DNA from: Silurus meridionalis
Taxonomy: Eukaryota; Chordata; Actinopteri; Siluriformes; Siluridae
Direction of reading: 5' to 3'
Assembly (NCBI RefSeq): GCF_014805685.1
Contig: NC_060906.1
Coordinates: 10,064,846 to 10,128,845, forward strand
Length of the DNA: 64,000 nt
The position numbers and the translations under genes are program-made. The stretch's first letter is position 1; each line of letters opens with the position of its first letter. Under the pieces are notes generated by a model. That model ran no database searches, was not told the DNA's origin, and saw nothing but the letters and a program-made list of their open reading frames with translations. Shown here one piece after another: positions 1 to 11,854 of the stretch.

Positions 1-3000
1 AGAGAAAATAGTAACGTGACATTTTGTTAAGTGTACTTTCAGATTTGTGGAGAAGACCCACATATTCAGATGCCCACATATATTTGACCATTTGATGCAA
101 ATCTTCATAACACATTTGACAAACATTTAATAATGAGGAACCACTTAACAGTAATTATTATTATTATTTCTTTGTGATATTTTGTTCCCATGTTTGCATA
201 TCTTCTAAGAAAACGTTTATATTGCCTATACTGTACTATACTGTCCATGTACAGCTATTAAGTATGAATGGAAATCATACAGAGATAGAGTTTCCACTTT
301 TGTTTTGCATATAAGATATAAATGATATGCGATCAAAAACATCTGACATTTAATTTTCCATTATGAGTTATTTGAGAGATTTGGTGGTGGGCTGTGCGTC
401 ACAGGATGTCAATTTTCCATCCAATGTGATTGGGTGCTACATTTACCCAGATAAATAAGCTACTTAACTATTTGAGTATTTGGCATCCATCTTCAGGAGC
501 CCTCAGGTGTTGGTGTTTTGGTGACTTCATTATGGGTTTAAATTTGGCAGAAAATGCTCATTTTTTAAATTACTCAATCCAAATCAAGAAAGACTGAAAG
601 CTCTTTGCAGCAAGGGAAATCAGACGATTTCCTGTAACAGTGCCCCATCAAACACACTTTCCTATTGCCCCAAACACCTTATCACTTACTTCCTGTACAT
701 ATCTTTAACACTTTTCTACAATTACAGTTTTTACAATTTTCCATTATTATCTTCCACCATAAAGGTTGGATCTGCCACAATGTGTGTAGCAGAAATGTTC
801 TGGTTAGTGTGGTGTATAAGCATTAAAGAATGCAGACAGAGAGAAATGCAGTGAAAGTTTTGATCTATTGCTTGATAGAACATTGCATTCTTCTCCTGTG
901 TCATATGCTACTTGCAAAGGTTAATGCAAAACATGGGCTAGTATCCAACAGTTTTTTTTCTCATTGAGTAACTTTCAATATCATTATCAGATCACATTTT
1001 GTCCCTGCTGAGACCGGTGAAGGGTAATCTCACAATCTTTGAAACAAACTGATGGTAAACCATGTTTTATATGATCAAAGGTGGGATACCATGTAGGTGG
1101 TTTTGAACTAAGACAAAAGTGATCTACTTAGTGGTCTGAACCATCTTTAAGTATGTTTGCAGAATACAAAGGTTCGGTGAATACCCTTTCTTCCTACTCA
1201 GTAGAAGATAAAGCCAAATTGACAGAATACATTATTTTATTAGTTCAAAATGAATAAGAGCTATTTACTGTATGATACACTTACAAAAAATGCGTGGCAT
1301 CTTTCGGGTCAATGATATGTTTATTTGCAGAAAGTTACTATCCAATAAGCAAAAATGTTCTTCTGTTACAAATAAATGTCTAAAAACAAGAAAGACTCAA
1401 GATAAAAAGAAAAGATTTTAAAGTCTGTTGAAAATACACTGGTTATATATTTGCTTTAGCTGAGAACAGGCAAATGACTAATCAATTCCAGTCAATGGGA
1501 AATATGTTTCAGTATGGTCATAAACTGTTTCTCTTAATCTAATCACCTTTTATGTGCATTCATTAAATGTAAATACTGTAGTTCAGGTTTAAAGAATTAA
1601 ACAGATTTTTTTACTGTAATGAACAAAAGATTGTGTAATCCGGAGCAGAGAGCTGATAAATCATATGTATATAGTATACATTTAGGAGGAGGGTGAAAGT
1701 TTGGTGAAATATCTTGAACTATGATTCAAAACCAGGAAAATGTTCTACATCAGACATGCCAAAACTAGGGCCAAGAAAAAATAGGAAAATATTGAAAGAA
1801 TTTTTGAAAACTATGAACCAGCTCCTTGTCTCTCCTTAAAGGTCATTAACTAGCTGAATTGTGCATTGAACAGGCATTATTTAAGCATATTACAGAGTAA
1901 TGTTTTCTATTTATTTATTTATTTTTAAATATTATAGCATGAATGAGAGGAACTAAGGAAACTTACATTTAAATACAAAAATTTGGTGTAATTTTTCCGG
2001 CCCATAGCCCTCAGTTAAGTTTCTGGTTTTCTGATCCTTCATAGGAAAAAGTTTGGGCACCTCTGGTCTAAAGTTTTTTTCTGCTGGTCTCAATCTGGGG
2101 CATTTTTTAGGTTGCTTACTCATTATGGTCTTGAAAAGTTTAACTTACAATAGGAGCACAGTGAAACTAACAACTATGTAAACATCTAGTTTCATGGAAA
2201 GGAAGCCCCTCTACGTGTAGGGGCTAAAGGTGTTGGGAACCAAAGCATTTTTCCAAAAACAAGTGGGTGTAATCGACTCAGTAACCTGATTGCTGCTGTT
2301 GACTTGGTGCTAGAGGGGGCGGCTACCACTATCACTGTCATTCCTCCATGCAGGGACCACTCTCTCTGTTGTTTAGTGGGACTCCCCCGTCTGACTCACT
2401 TCTGGCCTGAGCTTGTTGTTTCTGTCTGTAACTAAAACATGATTGTGTCTAAAATACTCTTGATGACACACACACAGAGTTCTATGTATGCTTGTGTATA
2501 AACAGTACCGTTTCATATTGGTAACTATATTACTATATGCTTCATTTGCAAAATATTTGTGTGCTTATATACAAGTATTGCAGGTGCATTCATAGCAAAT
2601 GTAGTTTAAAAACTGTAAAATGACCAGTAAATAAAAAGCCATTTGAAAATTATTATGTTGAATTTTGATCACAAATATATCAGTATATTCCATATCTCTT
2701 GATGTCTTACCACAAAAACCTTTCTGTGAAATTCTCAGAACCAACATGGGAGAAAACCATTAGAATAAAAAAAAGGATGTTTTGAATTAATGTTTGGACT
2801 TCTTTGTACTGTTCTCAGATCCATTTTCTAACATATTCTAGTATTTAACATCCCTGCTTTTTTAAACAAGAGACTCTTTCAGTCCCCAAAACGGAAAGAG
2901 CACATATTGTTTGCATGATGCAATGACTTATCCTGCTCAGAATTGCAGAAAATACTGGAAGCACTATGACAAGGAGGGATACACCCTGCTTCTTTTGTAC

Positions 3001-3136
3001 TACTATGATCAATTTAAAGTACCATGTTCCACAAACGACAGTGACTTTATAACTCCCGACTTCAACTTTTCCAGGTTAACTTTTTATATCCATAGTTTTG
3101 TATGTTTACTTTGGTCATGCCTTTAGCTCAGTATAA
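1..3136. other. AT-rich non-coding stretch, nothing recognised
   Basis: No open reading frame longer than about 70 codons looks like a protein I know, and no transposon terminus or SINE promoter is evident. Short homopolymer and TTA-rich tracts occur near 155 and 1905. A short imperfect hairpin (GCCCCTCTAC/GTGTAGGGGC) lies near 2204-2223. It may contain decayed repeats that need a library search. Confidence 0.6.
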
Positions 3137-3461
3137 TATGGTGCATTCAGAAAGTATTCAGACCCCTTCAGTTGCAGCTGAATACTACAATTTTTCAGAT
3201 TAGTTTTTTTCTTATTAATCTACACACTATAATGGCAATGTGAAAACAGAATTCTGGAAATGTTTATAAATGTATTAAAAGATTCCCAAAATCTCAGTGG
3301 TCTCCATAATTCTTAAATGGAAGAAATTTGGCGCAACCACGACTCTTCCAAGAGCTGATTGTCGGGCCAAACTGTGCAATCAGGGGAGAAGGGCCTTAGT
3401 GAGAGCGGTGGCCATGAACATGATCTTCTCTCTGATTGAGCTCCAGAGATCCTGTGTGTAG

Positions 3462-3938
3462 ATGGGACAAAGTTCCAGAAAGAAAACTTTCACTGCAGCC
3501 CTCCACCAATCTGGGATTTATGGCAGAGTGGTTAGATGGAAGCCTCTACTCATTGAAAAACACATTCACTTCAATTTACAAGTCCACTTAAAGGTTGGAA
3601 AAAGGCACCTGATGGACTCTCAAGTCTATGAGGAACATAGTTCTCTGGTCTGACGCAATCAAGATTGTTTGGCCTCAATTCTAAATATTATTTCTCTAGG
3701 AAACCAGGCTCCATACCAACAGTAAAGCATGGTGGTGGCAGCATCATGCTGTGTGGGTGTTTTTTAGCAGCTGGTAATGAGATACTGGTCAGGGTTGAGT
3801 GAAAACTGAATGGAGCAATGTACAGAGATATCATCAATAAAAACCTGTTCCACACCGGCCAGAACCTCAGTCTTAGTCACCTTCCAAAATGACATCAACC
3901 CTAAGCACACAGCAAAGACAACACAGAAGTGGCTTAGG
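3462..3938 (+). pseudogene. Tc1 transposase fragment (pseudogene)
   Basis: The reading frame beginning MGQSSRKKTFTAALHQSGIY is the classic middle part of a fish Tc1 transposase, just before the first catalytic aspartate. The frame is lost after about 63 codons. Downstream DNA still shows traces of the catalytic domain (GGTGGTGGCAGCATCATGCT at about 3731) before the LINE insertion ends it. The C-terminal third is recognisable only as DNA at 6230-6420. Several frameshifts and stops are present. Confidence 0.8.
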
Positions 3939-4149
3939 ACATTTACATTTACATTTGCGGCATTTAGCAGACGCCCTTATCCAGAGCGACGTACAAAAGT
4001 GCTTTGAGTCTCTAGTAATGAATAAATCTACACTGGAACGCCAGATTACAAACTTAATATAAATATATCCCTAGAATTCTACAAACTTGGAAAGTGCTAA
4101 TTTAAGTGTTTCAGGAAAAGGTAGGTCTTCAGTCGTCGCTTGAAGATAG

Positions 4150-4833
4150 TCATGGTCTCAGCTGTACATCTAGGTGAAGTTCTTTCCACCACCTCGGTGC
4201 AAGAACAGAGAAGAGCCTTAAAGTGTACTTACCTCTCATTCTGAGAGAAGTTGGTCTCAGACAGCATGGTGCAGTGCGAGATGTGATGAGGTCACTGAGG
4301 TAAGATGGCACTGGTCCATTTTTGGCCTTGTAGGCAAGCATCAGTGTTTTGAATCTAATAAGTGCAGCTACTGGAAGCCAGTGAAGGGAGCGCAGCAGTG
4401 GGGTGGTGTGGGAGAACTTGGGTTGATTGAATGCAAGCCATGCAACTGTGTTTTGGATCATTTGCAGTGGGTGGACAGCGTTCAGGGGAAGACCTGCCAG
4501 CAGAAAATTGCAGTAGTCGAGTCTTGAAATGACAAGAGACTGAACAAGCACCTGGGCAGCCTGTGTGGACAGAAATGGTCGAATCCTTCTGATGTTGTAG
4601 AGAAGAAATCGTCAAGAATGAACCACATTAGCAACATGTGGGAAGAAGGACAGTTCATTGTCCATAGTTACCCCAAGGTTACGAGCAGTGGCTGAAGGGA
4701 AGAGCAGAGAGTCATTAAGTGTTATTTGGAGATCTTGACCTGGAGATGAATTGCCTGGGGTGAACAGCAGTTCTGTATTGCTGGGGTTGAGTTTTAGTTG
4801 GTAAGCACTCATCCATGAAGATATATCTGTCAA
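4150..4833 (-). pseudogene. L2-type reverse transcriptase, C-terminal part
   Basis: Two frames carry the C-terminal half of a fish L2-like reverse transcriptase. The 4612-4833 frame has the [18 protein letters not shown] block (thumb region). The 4150-4551 frame has SRLDYCNFLLAGLP and LRSLHWLPVAALIRFKTLML, then LFSVLAPRWWKELH near its C-terminus. A frame change at about 4555-4612 and small indels separate them. The YADD catalytic loop would lie upstream (higher coordinates) and is not in an open frame. Non-functional. Confidence 0.85.
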
Positions 4834-5527
4834 GCATGCCGAGATCCGAGCAGAAGCTGTGGTATCTGATGGAGGGAAAGGAAAGATTAGTTGAGTGTCA
4901 GCTGCATAGCAGTGATAAGTAAACCCATGTAAGTATATGACTTCACCAATGGAGTGGGTATAGAGGGAGAAAAGGAGGGAACCAAGTACCGAGCCTTGTG
5001 GGACACCAGTAATGAGTCTGCATGGGGCAGATGTGGATCCCCTTCATGTTACCTGGTATGAGCGACCTTCCAGGTAGGAAGCAAACCATTCCCATGCTGT
5101 TCCGCAGATACCAAGGCTCTTGAGGGTTGACAAAAGTGTCTTGTGGTTGACTGTGTCAAATGCTGCTGAAAGGTCCAGGAAGATAAGTACAGATGACAGC
5201 TTGGCTGACCGCAGCATGCAGTTTCTCAGAAACAGTCAAAAGGGCTGTCTCTGTGGAATGTGCCGCTTAAAACCCAGACTGGTTAGGATCATGGAGGTTG
5301 TTCTGTGAGAGATAGACACAGTTGTTTAAAAACAGTGCGTTCCAGAGATTTAGAAAGAAAGGAGAGAAGTGATACCGGTCTGTAGTTGTTGATGTCTGAT
5401 GGATCCAGAGCAGGTTTCTTCAAGATGGGAACAACACTTGCTTGCTTGAAGGTAGTTGGTACATAGCCAGATGTTAATGACTAGTTGATGATTGTGGAGA
5501 TGAAGGGCAGGAGATCTTGTGTGATGG

Positions 5528-6024
5528 TCACATTAAAGGGATTGGATTCAGAGGACAGGTGGTGGGATTGCAAGATTGGATGACTTGCAGTATCTCATCT
5601 TCTGTTAAGGTTGAGAAGCTTGACAGAGACGTAGTGGATTGTTGGCTGTGTTGTGTAGTCATTGTTGGGGAGGAAGTGAAGGTCTGGCAGATTTTCTTAA
5701 TCTTCTCATCATAGAAGAAGGCAAAGTCATTACCAGTCATGGAGGATGGAGCAGGTGCAGCAGGGGGGTTGAGGTGTTGAAGAGAAGATGTTGTGGAGCT
5801 TACAAGAATCTTGTGCAGAGGCCTCAAGCTTTTCTTTGTAGCAGGCAGTTTTGGCAGAAGTCACCGCCAAAGAAAATTTGGTCAGGAGTGCGCAGTAAGA
5901 TGCGAGAAACTTTTGACAACCCTGGTGTGGGACAAGACGTTTTCTTGGGTTTTGTAGTCAAGGGGCAAAGGAGGTCCATGGTTGAGGAAAGAGATGAGAG
6001 GAAGGAGTCAGTAGCAACGTCCAA
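5528..6024 (-). pseudogene. L2-type LINE ORF2 fragment between endonuclease and RT
   Basis: Minus-strand frames 5824-6024 and 5528-5827 read through a region resembling the linker between endonuclease and reverse transcriptase of L2 elements. The tell-tale block is VIQSCNPTTCPLNPIP at the end of the second frame, which precedes RT motif 1 in the family. The frames overlap out of phase, so at least one indel is present. Plus-strand open frames over the same bases are shadows. Confidence 0.7.
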
Positions 6025-6906
6025 GAGTAGAGTGGAAAAGGAGTCAGGGTCAGGAAGAGATTAAAGAGTACAGGAAGCTACAGAGGAAAGAGAGATGAAG
6101 TGAAGGTTAGGACGGATAGGAGAAACATGTAAATTATTTTTGGGTTGAATAGCAAGAGTGATTGAAAAGGAAACCAGGTGATGATAAGAGATTGGAAGTG
6201 GAGTGGCAGTCATGTCTGTAGCTGGAGTGTGACTGTCCTACAGTGTCCCAGTCAAAGCCCTGACTCAAACCTCTACTGACAGTCCCCATCCAACCTGACT
6301 GAAGGAATGGTGGAAATATCCCAAATCCATTTGTGCAAATGCTTGTTGCGTCAAACCCCTGAAAGACTCAAGGACATAATTGTTGGCAAAGGTATTTCAA
6401 CTAAGTACTGAGTAAAGGGTCAGAATACTTAGGTACATGTGATATTTAATTGTCATTATGGGGTACTAAGAGTAGAATAATATTTGTATGATTGTAGTGT
6501 CAGGCTGCAAGATGACAAAATTTTTAATAGTGAAGAGGGTCTGAATACTTCTGAATGCCCTGTACATAGATAAAAAAAATACTCAAATGACAAGTGATTA
6601 AAACAATTAAGACAATTAAATGAAATAATTATTATCCATCCAATCAAGGTCACGTGGCAAGCTCTACATGCCTTAGATGTCTGGACAGTTTCCGGTTGTT
6701 GCATAACGCTTACGACGGATGCGTCACTCACAGGTTTGGGAGCGGTCATGAGTGGCCGCTCCACCCAAGGTCTATGGGGAGGCCCCATTTGCTGTGGCGC
6801 ATAAATTGCCTAGAGATGCTGCCGTGCTGCTTCTATCATTGAGGCATTTTCTAATTAACCTCAGAGATCACCATATGTTGATCCGCTTGTACAACACCTC
6901 AGGTGG

Positions 6907-7272
6907 GTGGTTGACGCCCTGTTGAGACAGAGGTTGAGACCCAGGGATTGGTGGCTCCACCGTCATGTGGTGGAGCAGATCTGGGAGAAATTCAGGAAGG
7001 CTCAAGTAGACCTGTTTGCGACTCAAGAGATGTTGCACTGTCCCCTGTGGTTCTCCCTTACACCTTTGGACCCTCTAGGGCTGGGGGCAATGACTCAGGC
7101 ATGGGCGAGGCTATGCCTGTATGCTTTTCCCCCTGTCACGCTGCTTCCGAGAGTTCTGGAGAGAGTTCGCCAGGATGGAAATAAGGTGGTTCTCCCTGGG
7201 AAGTTTCCTCTCAAGAGGGATCTCCTCTTTCAAGCAGACAACGCAATAGTTTACCCCATCCAGAGATGTTGA
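6907..7272 (+). pseudogene. DIRS reverse transcriptase/RNase H fragment
   Basis: The 121-codon frame contains VVEQIWEKFRKAQVDLFATQ and LYAFPPVTLLPRVLERVRQD, which belong to the C-terminal RNase H side of DIRS1-type pol. DNA just upstream (6740-6905) still encodes related blocks around a GLWGG-like motif and LRDHHMLIR-like residues in other frames. No catalytic centre is intact. Confidence 0.8.
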
Positions 7273-7320
7273 GGCTGTGGCTGTGGTGGTAGAGACCATT
7301 CTTCAATCCAAACTCCCTCT

Positions 7321-7630
7321 ATGACGAGATTGCATGCCGCGAGATGGCATCTGTTCAGTGGATGGTGCGATCTGCACCGATTGGATCCAGTTAACTGTCT
7401 AGTTGGTTCAGTGATGGAATTCCTTCAGGAACAGTTTGCCAAAGGGAGTGAGCACTTACGTCGGTTCGGTGGAGGAAGTCAGAACAGTTGCTCATCTGCT
7501 ATGGCCATCTGAGGAGAGGCCTCCCTGCAAACAAGCTCCATTTGGGGTTAGAGTAGAGTGTCACTCCATGACATCTGCGACACTGCAGGCTGGTCCACCC
7601 TGCTGACCTTTGTCAGGTTCTATAACCTTG
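7321..7630 (+). pseudogene. DIRS tyrosine recombinase fragment
   Basis: The frame starting at 7321 (ARWHLFSGWCDLHRLDPVNC, then VGSVMEFLQEQF) matches the N-terminal SAM-like part of the DIRS recombinase. About 60 bases beyond its stop, DNA at 7566-7627 in another frame reads DICDTAGWSTLLTFVRFYNL, the C-terminal box carrying the catalytic tyrosine. The middle of the enzyme, with the Arg-His-Arg residues, is missing or deleted, so the remnant is inactive. Confidence 0.75.
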
Positions 7631-8039
7631 ACCTCAGGGCCACCTCTGGCCCTTCTGTCCTTTAACCTAGCTGTGCCCCCACACACTAGGCAGGGATTGG
7701 TCAGTCTGGCAGTACTGGACACTCATGTTCCCAAAGCGTTGTTGACGCAGCTCGAGTCCTGAAAAGGTAATGTCTCCAGGTTACGTATGTAACCCTGGTT
7801 CCCTAAGGGAATGAGACGCTGCGTCTCCATGCCACACTGCCGGCATTTCTGCCGGCATTCTTTTCCTTACAGAAGCTAGCATCGACTTCACTCCATGTGC
7901 TTTTTATAGCTTCCTGGTTGTGACGTCACCCCGCCAAAGCTTTGTTGACTTTGTGTTTGGTTACATATGTAACCTGGAGACGTTTTTTCTTAAAGGTACA
8001 GGACTAATTTGGGTCTGTGGGAATTCTTGCTAATTTGGT

Positions 8040-8206
8040 ATGGGATCAAATACTTATTTCATACTTATTTCACTTGATGAAATACAAATTAATTTATAAC
8101 CTTTCTTAAATGTTTTTTTTTTATGGATTTTTTATTTTTATATTCTGTCTCTCACTGTTAAACCTTCCATAAAATCAGCAGGGGATCAAATAATATTTTT
8201 CATAAT
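8040..8206 (+). mobile_element. Solo right end of a Tc1-like element
   Basis: Two direct repeats, GGGATCAAATACTTATTTC at about 8042 and GGGGATCAAATAATATTTTT at about 8182, flank a T-rich spacer. This is the inner/outer direct-repeat arrangement of one end of an IR/DR-type fish Tc1 transposon. No transposase or left end is nearby, so it is a remnant terminus. Confidence 0.7.
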
Positions 8207-8212
8207 ATAAAC

Positions 8213-9727
8213 TACAAACACGATTCCAAAAAAGTTGGGACACTGAGTGAATTGTGAATAAAAAATTGAATGCAATAATTCAATTTTTTAAAGTGAGACA
8301 TTTTGAAATGTCATGCCAAATATTAGCTCATTTTGGATTCCATGAGAGGTACACATTCCTAAAAAGTTGGGACAGGTAGCAATGAGAGGCCGGAAAAGTT
8401 AAACGTACATATAAGAAAGAGCTGGAGGACCAATTTGCAACTTATTAGGTCAATTGGCAACATGATTGGGTATAAAAAGAGACTCTCAGAGTGGCAGTGT
8501 CTCTCAGAAGTCAAGATGGGCAGAGGATCCCCAATGCTGCGCCAAAAAATTGTGGAGCAATATCAGAAAGGAGTTTCTCAGAGAAAAAATGCAAAGAGAT
8601 TAAAGTTATCATCATCATCTACAGCGCAAAATATCATCCAAAGATTCAGAAAATCTGGAACAATCTCTGTGCGTAAGGGTCAAGGCTAGAAAAATCATAC
8701 TGGATGCCCGTAATGTTCAGGCCCTTAGGCGGCACTGCATCACATACAGGAATGCTACTGTAATGAAAATCACAACATGGGTTTAGGAATACTTCCAGAA
8801 AACATTGTCGGTGAACACAATCCACCGTGCCATTCGCTGATGCCAGCTAAAACTCTGAAAGTCATAAAAGAAGCCATATCTAAATGTGATCCAGAAGCGC
8901 AGGCGTTTTCTCTGGGCCAAGGCTTATTTTAAATGGACTGTGGCAAAGTGGAAAACTGTTCTGTGGTCAGACGAATCAAAATTTGAAGTTTTCTTTTGGG
9001 GAAACTGGGGTGCCATCTCACCCGGACTAAAGAGAATAAGGACAAGCTTGCAGCTCTGATGGCATAGGGTTGCATGAGTGCGTGTGGCATGGGCAGCTTA
9101 CACATCTGGAAAGGCACCATCAATGCTGAAAGGTATATCCAAGTTTTAGAACAACATATACTCCCATCCAGACATCGTCTCTTTCAGGGAAGACCTTGCA
9201 TTTTCCAACATGACAATGGCAGACCACATACTGCATCAGTTACAACATCATGGCTGCGTAGAAAAAGGATCCGGGTACTGAAATGGCCAGCCTGCAGTCT
9301 AGATCTTTCACCCATAGAAAAGATTTGGCACATTATAAAGAGCAAGATGCGACAAAGAAGACCTAAGACAGTTAAGAAACTAGAAGCCTGTATTAGACAA
9401 GAATGGGACAACATTCCTTTTCCTAAACTTGAGCAACTTGTCTCTTCAGTCCCCAGATGTTTGCAGACTGTTATAAAAAGTAGAGGGGATACCACACAGT
9501 GGTAAACATGGCCTTGTCCCAACTTTTTTGAGATGTGTTGATGCCATGAAATTTAAAATCAACTTATTTTTCCCTTCAGATGACACATTTTCTCAGTTTA
9601 AACATATGATATGTCATCTATGTTGACTTCTGAATAAGATATTGAAACTTGAAACTTCCATATCATTGCATTCTGTTTTCATTTACAATTTGTACAGTGT
9701 CCCAACTTTTTTGGAATCGGGTTTGTA
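8213..9727 (+). mobile_element. Tc1-like transposon with AAAAAAGTTGGGACA ends
   Basis: Terminal inverted repeats are clear: CGATTCCAAAAAAGTTGGGA at 8221 and TCCCAACTTTTTTGGAATCG-type sequence at 9699-9719. The 1.5-kb length is typical of Tc1/mariner. The body carries a broken transposase on the plus strand. Relatives of this superfamily appear elsewhere in the window at about 11855, 26708 and 42535. Confidence 0.85.
8516..9505 (+). pseudogene. Tc1-like (DD34E) transposase pseudogene
   Basis: The start at 8516 begins MGRGSPMLRQKIVEQYQKGV, a helix-turn-helix DNA-binding head, and the frame stops at 8689. The catalytic half reopens at 9074-9505 with QHDNGRPHTA (second Asp) and LDLSPIEKIWHIIK (Glu). 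There are 34 residues between that Asp and the Glu, the DD34E spacing of Tc1. The first Asp is recognisable as WSDESKF in frame-shifted DNA near 8965. The family normally has a single frame of about 330 codons; here at least two indels break it. Confidence 0.8.
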
Positions 9728-10600
9728 ATTCGTACAATAATATAGCCAACTGAGATTAATTCACACTGGGCATATGACAAACAGCAATCTAAAAACTAAA
9801 TATACATAGTATGCATAACACCTTCCATGTCTTTTTTTATATACTTGTGTTTAGCAGGTGTTGTGATAGACGGTCAAGAATTAATAAAAATATCTGCTAG
9901 AACATCTAGAACCCAAATAGATTTTCACTCAAGTACAATGAAAATTATATCTTCAAAATCTTGTCTGAATTAAAACTTCAATCAATATTTCTAACAAAAT
10001 TGTTATAGAGCAAATATAAGACCATTAAATATCAAATCTATTTCTAACTATGTTTACAAAGTTTTTTCTTATTTCAAGTTTCAAATGAGTAAAAGCTTTC
10101 ACTATAAAGTTTATGCTGAAGATAAATGTGTTAGTGGGTTTTAGTGTGCTGTTTCTGTAATATATGCTTTTTATGCTTTCCTCAGTCAAGTACAAATGTG
10201 AAATGCAAAATATCTCTTGACAGTGTTACTTAGCATTAAGTTGCCAGGAAAAGTGAGAAAACTGCATTATTGACACATTGCAATTTTAATATACACTGCA
10301 GTTATTTTCCAACACATACGTATCTAAGGCCGTTTTAGAAGGTAAATAGAGCACTTTGGTTCATGAGATTAGAGAATTTCATTGGCATGACTGCCACCAT
10401 GTGGATGACAGCAAGCAAATGCAGCATGGATTGCCACAACTCAGCAACAACCCAATGCTCTCTATATCGATTTATGTATCATAATCTCAGAACTCTACTG
10501 GTGAGAGTTTCATGGAAGTAGGTAGAAAATGCTACTTAATTTCAAAAATAATTTTACAAACAAATCTCCTTTAAAGACAATCTGCATGCATATATGTATA
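9728..10600. other. AT-rich stretch, nothing recognised
   Basis: No long frame, known terminus or SINE promoter is visible. The sequence is about two-thirds A+T without clear periodicity. Confidence 0.5.
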
Positions 10601-10893
10601 TATCAGTGGCAGGCGGTCAGGGCCAGCAAAGCCTTCTCTGCTGGCCTAAACAATATTAGAAGTGCTGACCTACATTTACAACCTAAATTCTAATATTAGG
10701 TCGATAAAATTTTATTAATTTATTCCATACAGTTTATTTTCTTCATTTCGTATCGTTTCTCTTGGCTGCACTGCTTCCAGTATGTATATGTGAATGTCAG
10801 ATTTCAGCCTCTATGTGCTGCCATGTCAATCTAATCTGCCGAAGACCTTCAAAGTCAGTCCCTCTGGCCTTTTTTTTTTTTTTTTTTTTTTTT
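10601..10893. repeat. Possible hAT-like end followed by poly-T tract
   Basis: From 10605 the sequence CAGTGGCAGGCGGTCAGGGC resembles the CAGTGGC start of non-autonomous fish hAT elements, but I cannot find the matching right end. A run of about 24 T lies at 10870-10893 and could be the reversed A-tail of a retroelement. Weak call. Confidence 0.3.
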
Positions 10894-11460
10894 AACCATA
10901 GTATCCTTAAGAAATAGTTTCTGTTTCTGTTTCTTCAACCAATCAGATTTCTAAGCTAGCTGGCCCAGAATAGCCTTCAGCATTTTTCAGTCCTCTGATT
11001 GGTTGGACAGAGGGAAACTGTTACAGCCCAGTTCGACTGTCAAAACACGTATGAAGCTCTGCACACACTAATACATCTGAGTGAGAGTTTTTTTATGCCT
11101 ACTTAGGAGGAGAAATTGAATTGGTCTCGGACATACTTAAAAATAAATTTTCCAGAAAAGCTAGAAATCGTGAGGAGGTCAGCCAACCCTGAAGCTAGCT
11201 AGCTTGTCTCAGCCCAGGAAAGGTTTTGTTCACCACTTCCAGACCAGTGAATACGAGCAGTACCACTGAATTACAGCCTCTGAGGAGCGGTACAAATTAT
11301 GAGTCTGCATCTCTGGTGAGTAGGTTGTCTTTTATTTACATTTTTATGGTTTTTTTTTCGTTATTAGACAAATATTGGTTCTGAACTGCTCCAGATGATG
11401 TAGGTGGCACAGTTGCGGTGGTAGTGTAGAGGTTTGGAGCTTGCTTTAGTAAAATGGTAT

Positions 11461-11817
11461 TCACTCTCCATTTGTGAGATATATATATATATATATATAT
11501 ATATACATGCCACCCGACACTTTTTGTTGCCACTCTGCCCGCCAGCCAGTGATCCATGAAGACTTGCTTTTTCTTTGCTGGCATATGACTACCAAATTGT
11601 CCCCGTTTATAAGACATGAGAAATGTTTCTGCTTGTGCCCCCATCTCTGAGATAAAGATGCATCTGTGTGTGGTATTTGGGGTTTAGTCAAAGGCTGATG
11701 ATTCACTTCTGGCATTTCCATAATTGAGACAGACACACTGTTGCAGCTGTGTGCAACAACTTTCAACAGGTGCTCGTAAGTACTACACATCGCACACATA
11801 AATGCCATAGAAAGCAT
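11461..11817 (-). CDS. Unrecognised minus-strand coding-like fragment
   Basis: A 118-codon frame on the minus strand has protein-like composition in its first 85 codons (for example PEVNHQPLTKPQIPHTDASL, then an SQRWG motif). It then runs into a TA microsatellite at 11479-11505, which gives meaningless IY repeats. I cannot assign it to a family. It may be an exon or transposon-encoded fragment whose 3' side was lost. No start context or splice partners could be fixed, so it is more likely a relic than a gene. Confidence 0.25.
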   Translation of the reverse strand: MLSMAFMCAMCSTYEHLLKVVAHSCNSVSVSIMEMPEVNHQPLTKPQIPHTDASLSQRWGHKQKHFSCLINGDNLVVICQQRKSKSSWITGWRAEWQQKVSGGMYIYIYIYIYLTNGE

Positions 11818-11854
11818 GTTGCTCCACCTCTAGCTTGACAGATCTCTCCCCTAA

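Larger units (their letters stand above)
3939..6228 (-). mobile_element. L2-clade LINE inserted into the Tc1 element
   Basis: On the minus strand the DNA encodes pieces of a non-LTR reverse transcriptase. They end at the plus-strand left edge in a short ATTTAC repeat tail next to the fish 3'-end motif GCAGACGCCCTTATCCAGAG (about 3966). This motif is typical of 3' ends of fish L2-type LINEs and their SINE partners. The element is 5' truncated at about 6228, the usual outcome of target-primed reverse transcription. Its orientation is opposite to the host Tc1, which must be older. Confidence 0.8.
3140..6565 (+). mobile_element. Degenerate Tc1-like transposon split by a LINE
   Basis: The left end at about 3141 reads GCATTCAGAAAGTATTCAGA and the right end at 6540-6562 is its inverted counterpart (CTGAATACTTCTGAATGC), as in a common fish Tc1 family. 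The left half runs to about 3938 and the right half resumes at about 6230 with ACAGTGTCCCAGTCAAAGCC, the expected continuation of Tc1 transposase DNA. Between them sits an unrelated LINE on the other strand. The 5' untranslated part is also shortened. The element cannot move by itself. Confidence 0.85.
6650..7990 (+). mobile_element. DIRS-like tyrosine-recombinase retrotransposon, 3' part
   Basis: The order RT/RNase H fragment, tyrosine-recombinase fragment, terminal repeat matches the 3' half of a DIRS1-type element. Near the end, GTCTCCAGGTTACGTATGTA (about 7770) and its inverted partner TACATATGTAACCTGGAGAC (about 7963) form the internal/terminal inverted repeats seen in fish DIRS elements, with a CG-rich block containing GAGACGCTGCGTCTCC between them. 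The 5' half (gag and most of RT) is absent. Multiple frameshifts make it inert. Confidence 0.8.

Noticed and set aside
2204..2223. Hairpin GCCCCTCTAC/GTGTAGGGGC
   Set aside because: Short and imperfect; no surrounding small-RNA precursor structure or T-run was evident.
5639..6064. 141-codon plus-strand frame
   Set aside because: Antisense shadow of the L2 LINE coding sequence on the minus strand.
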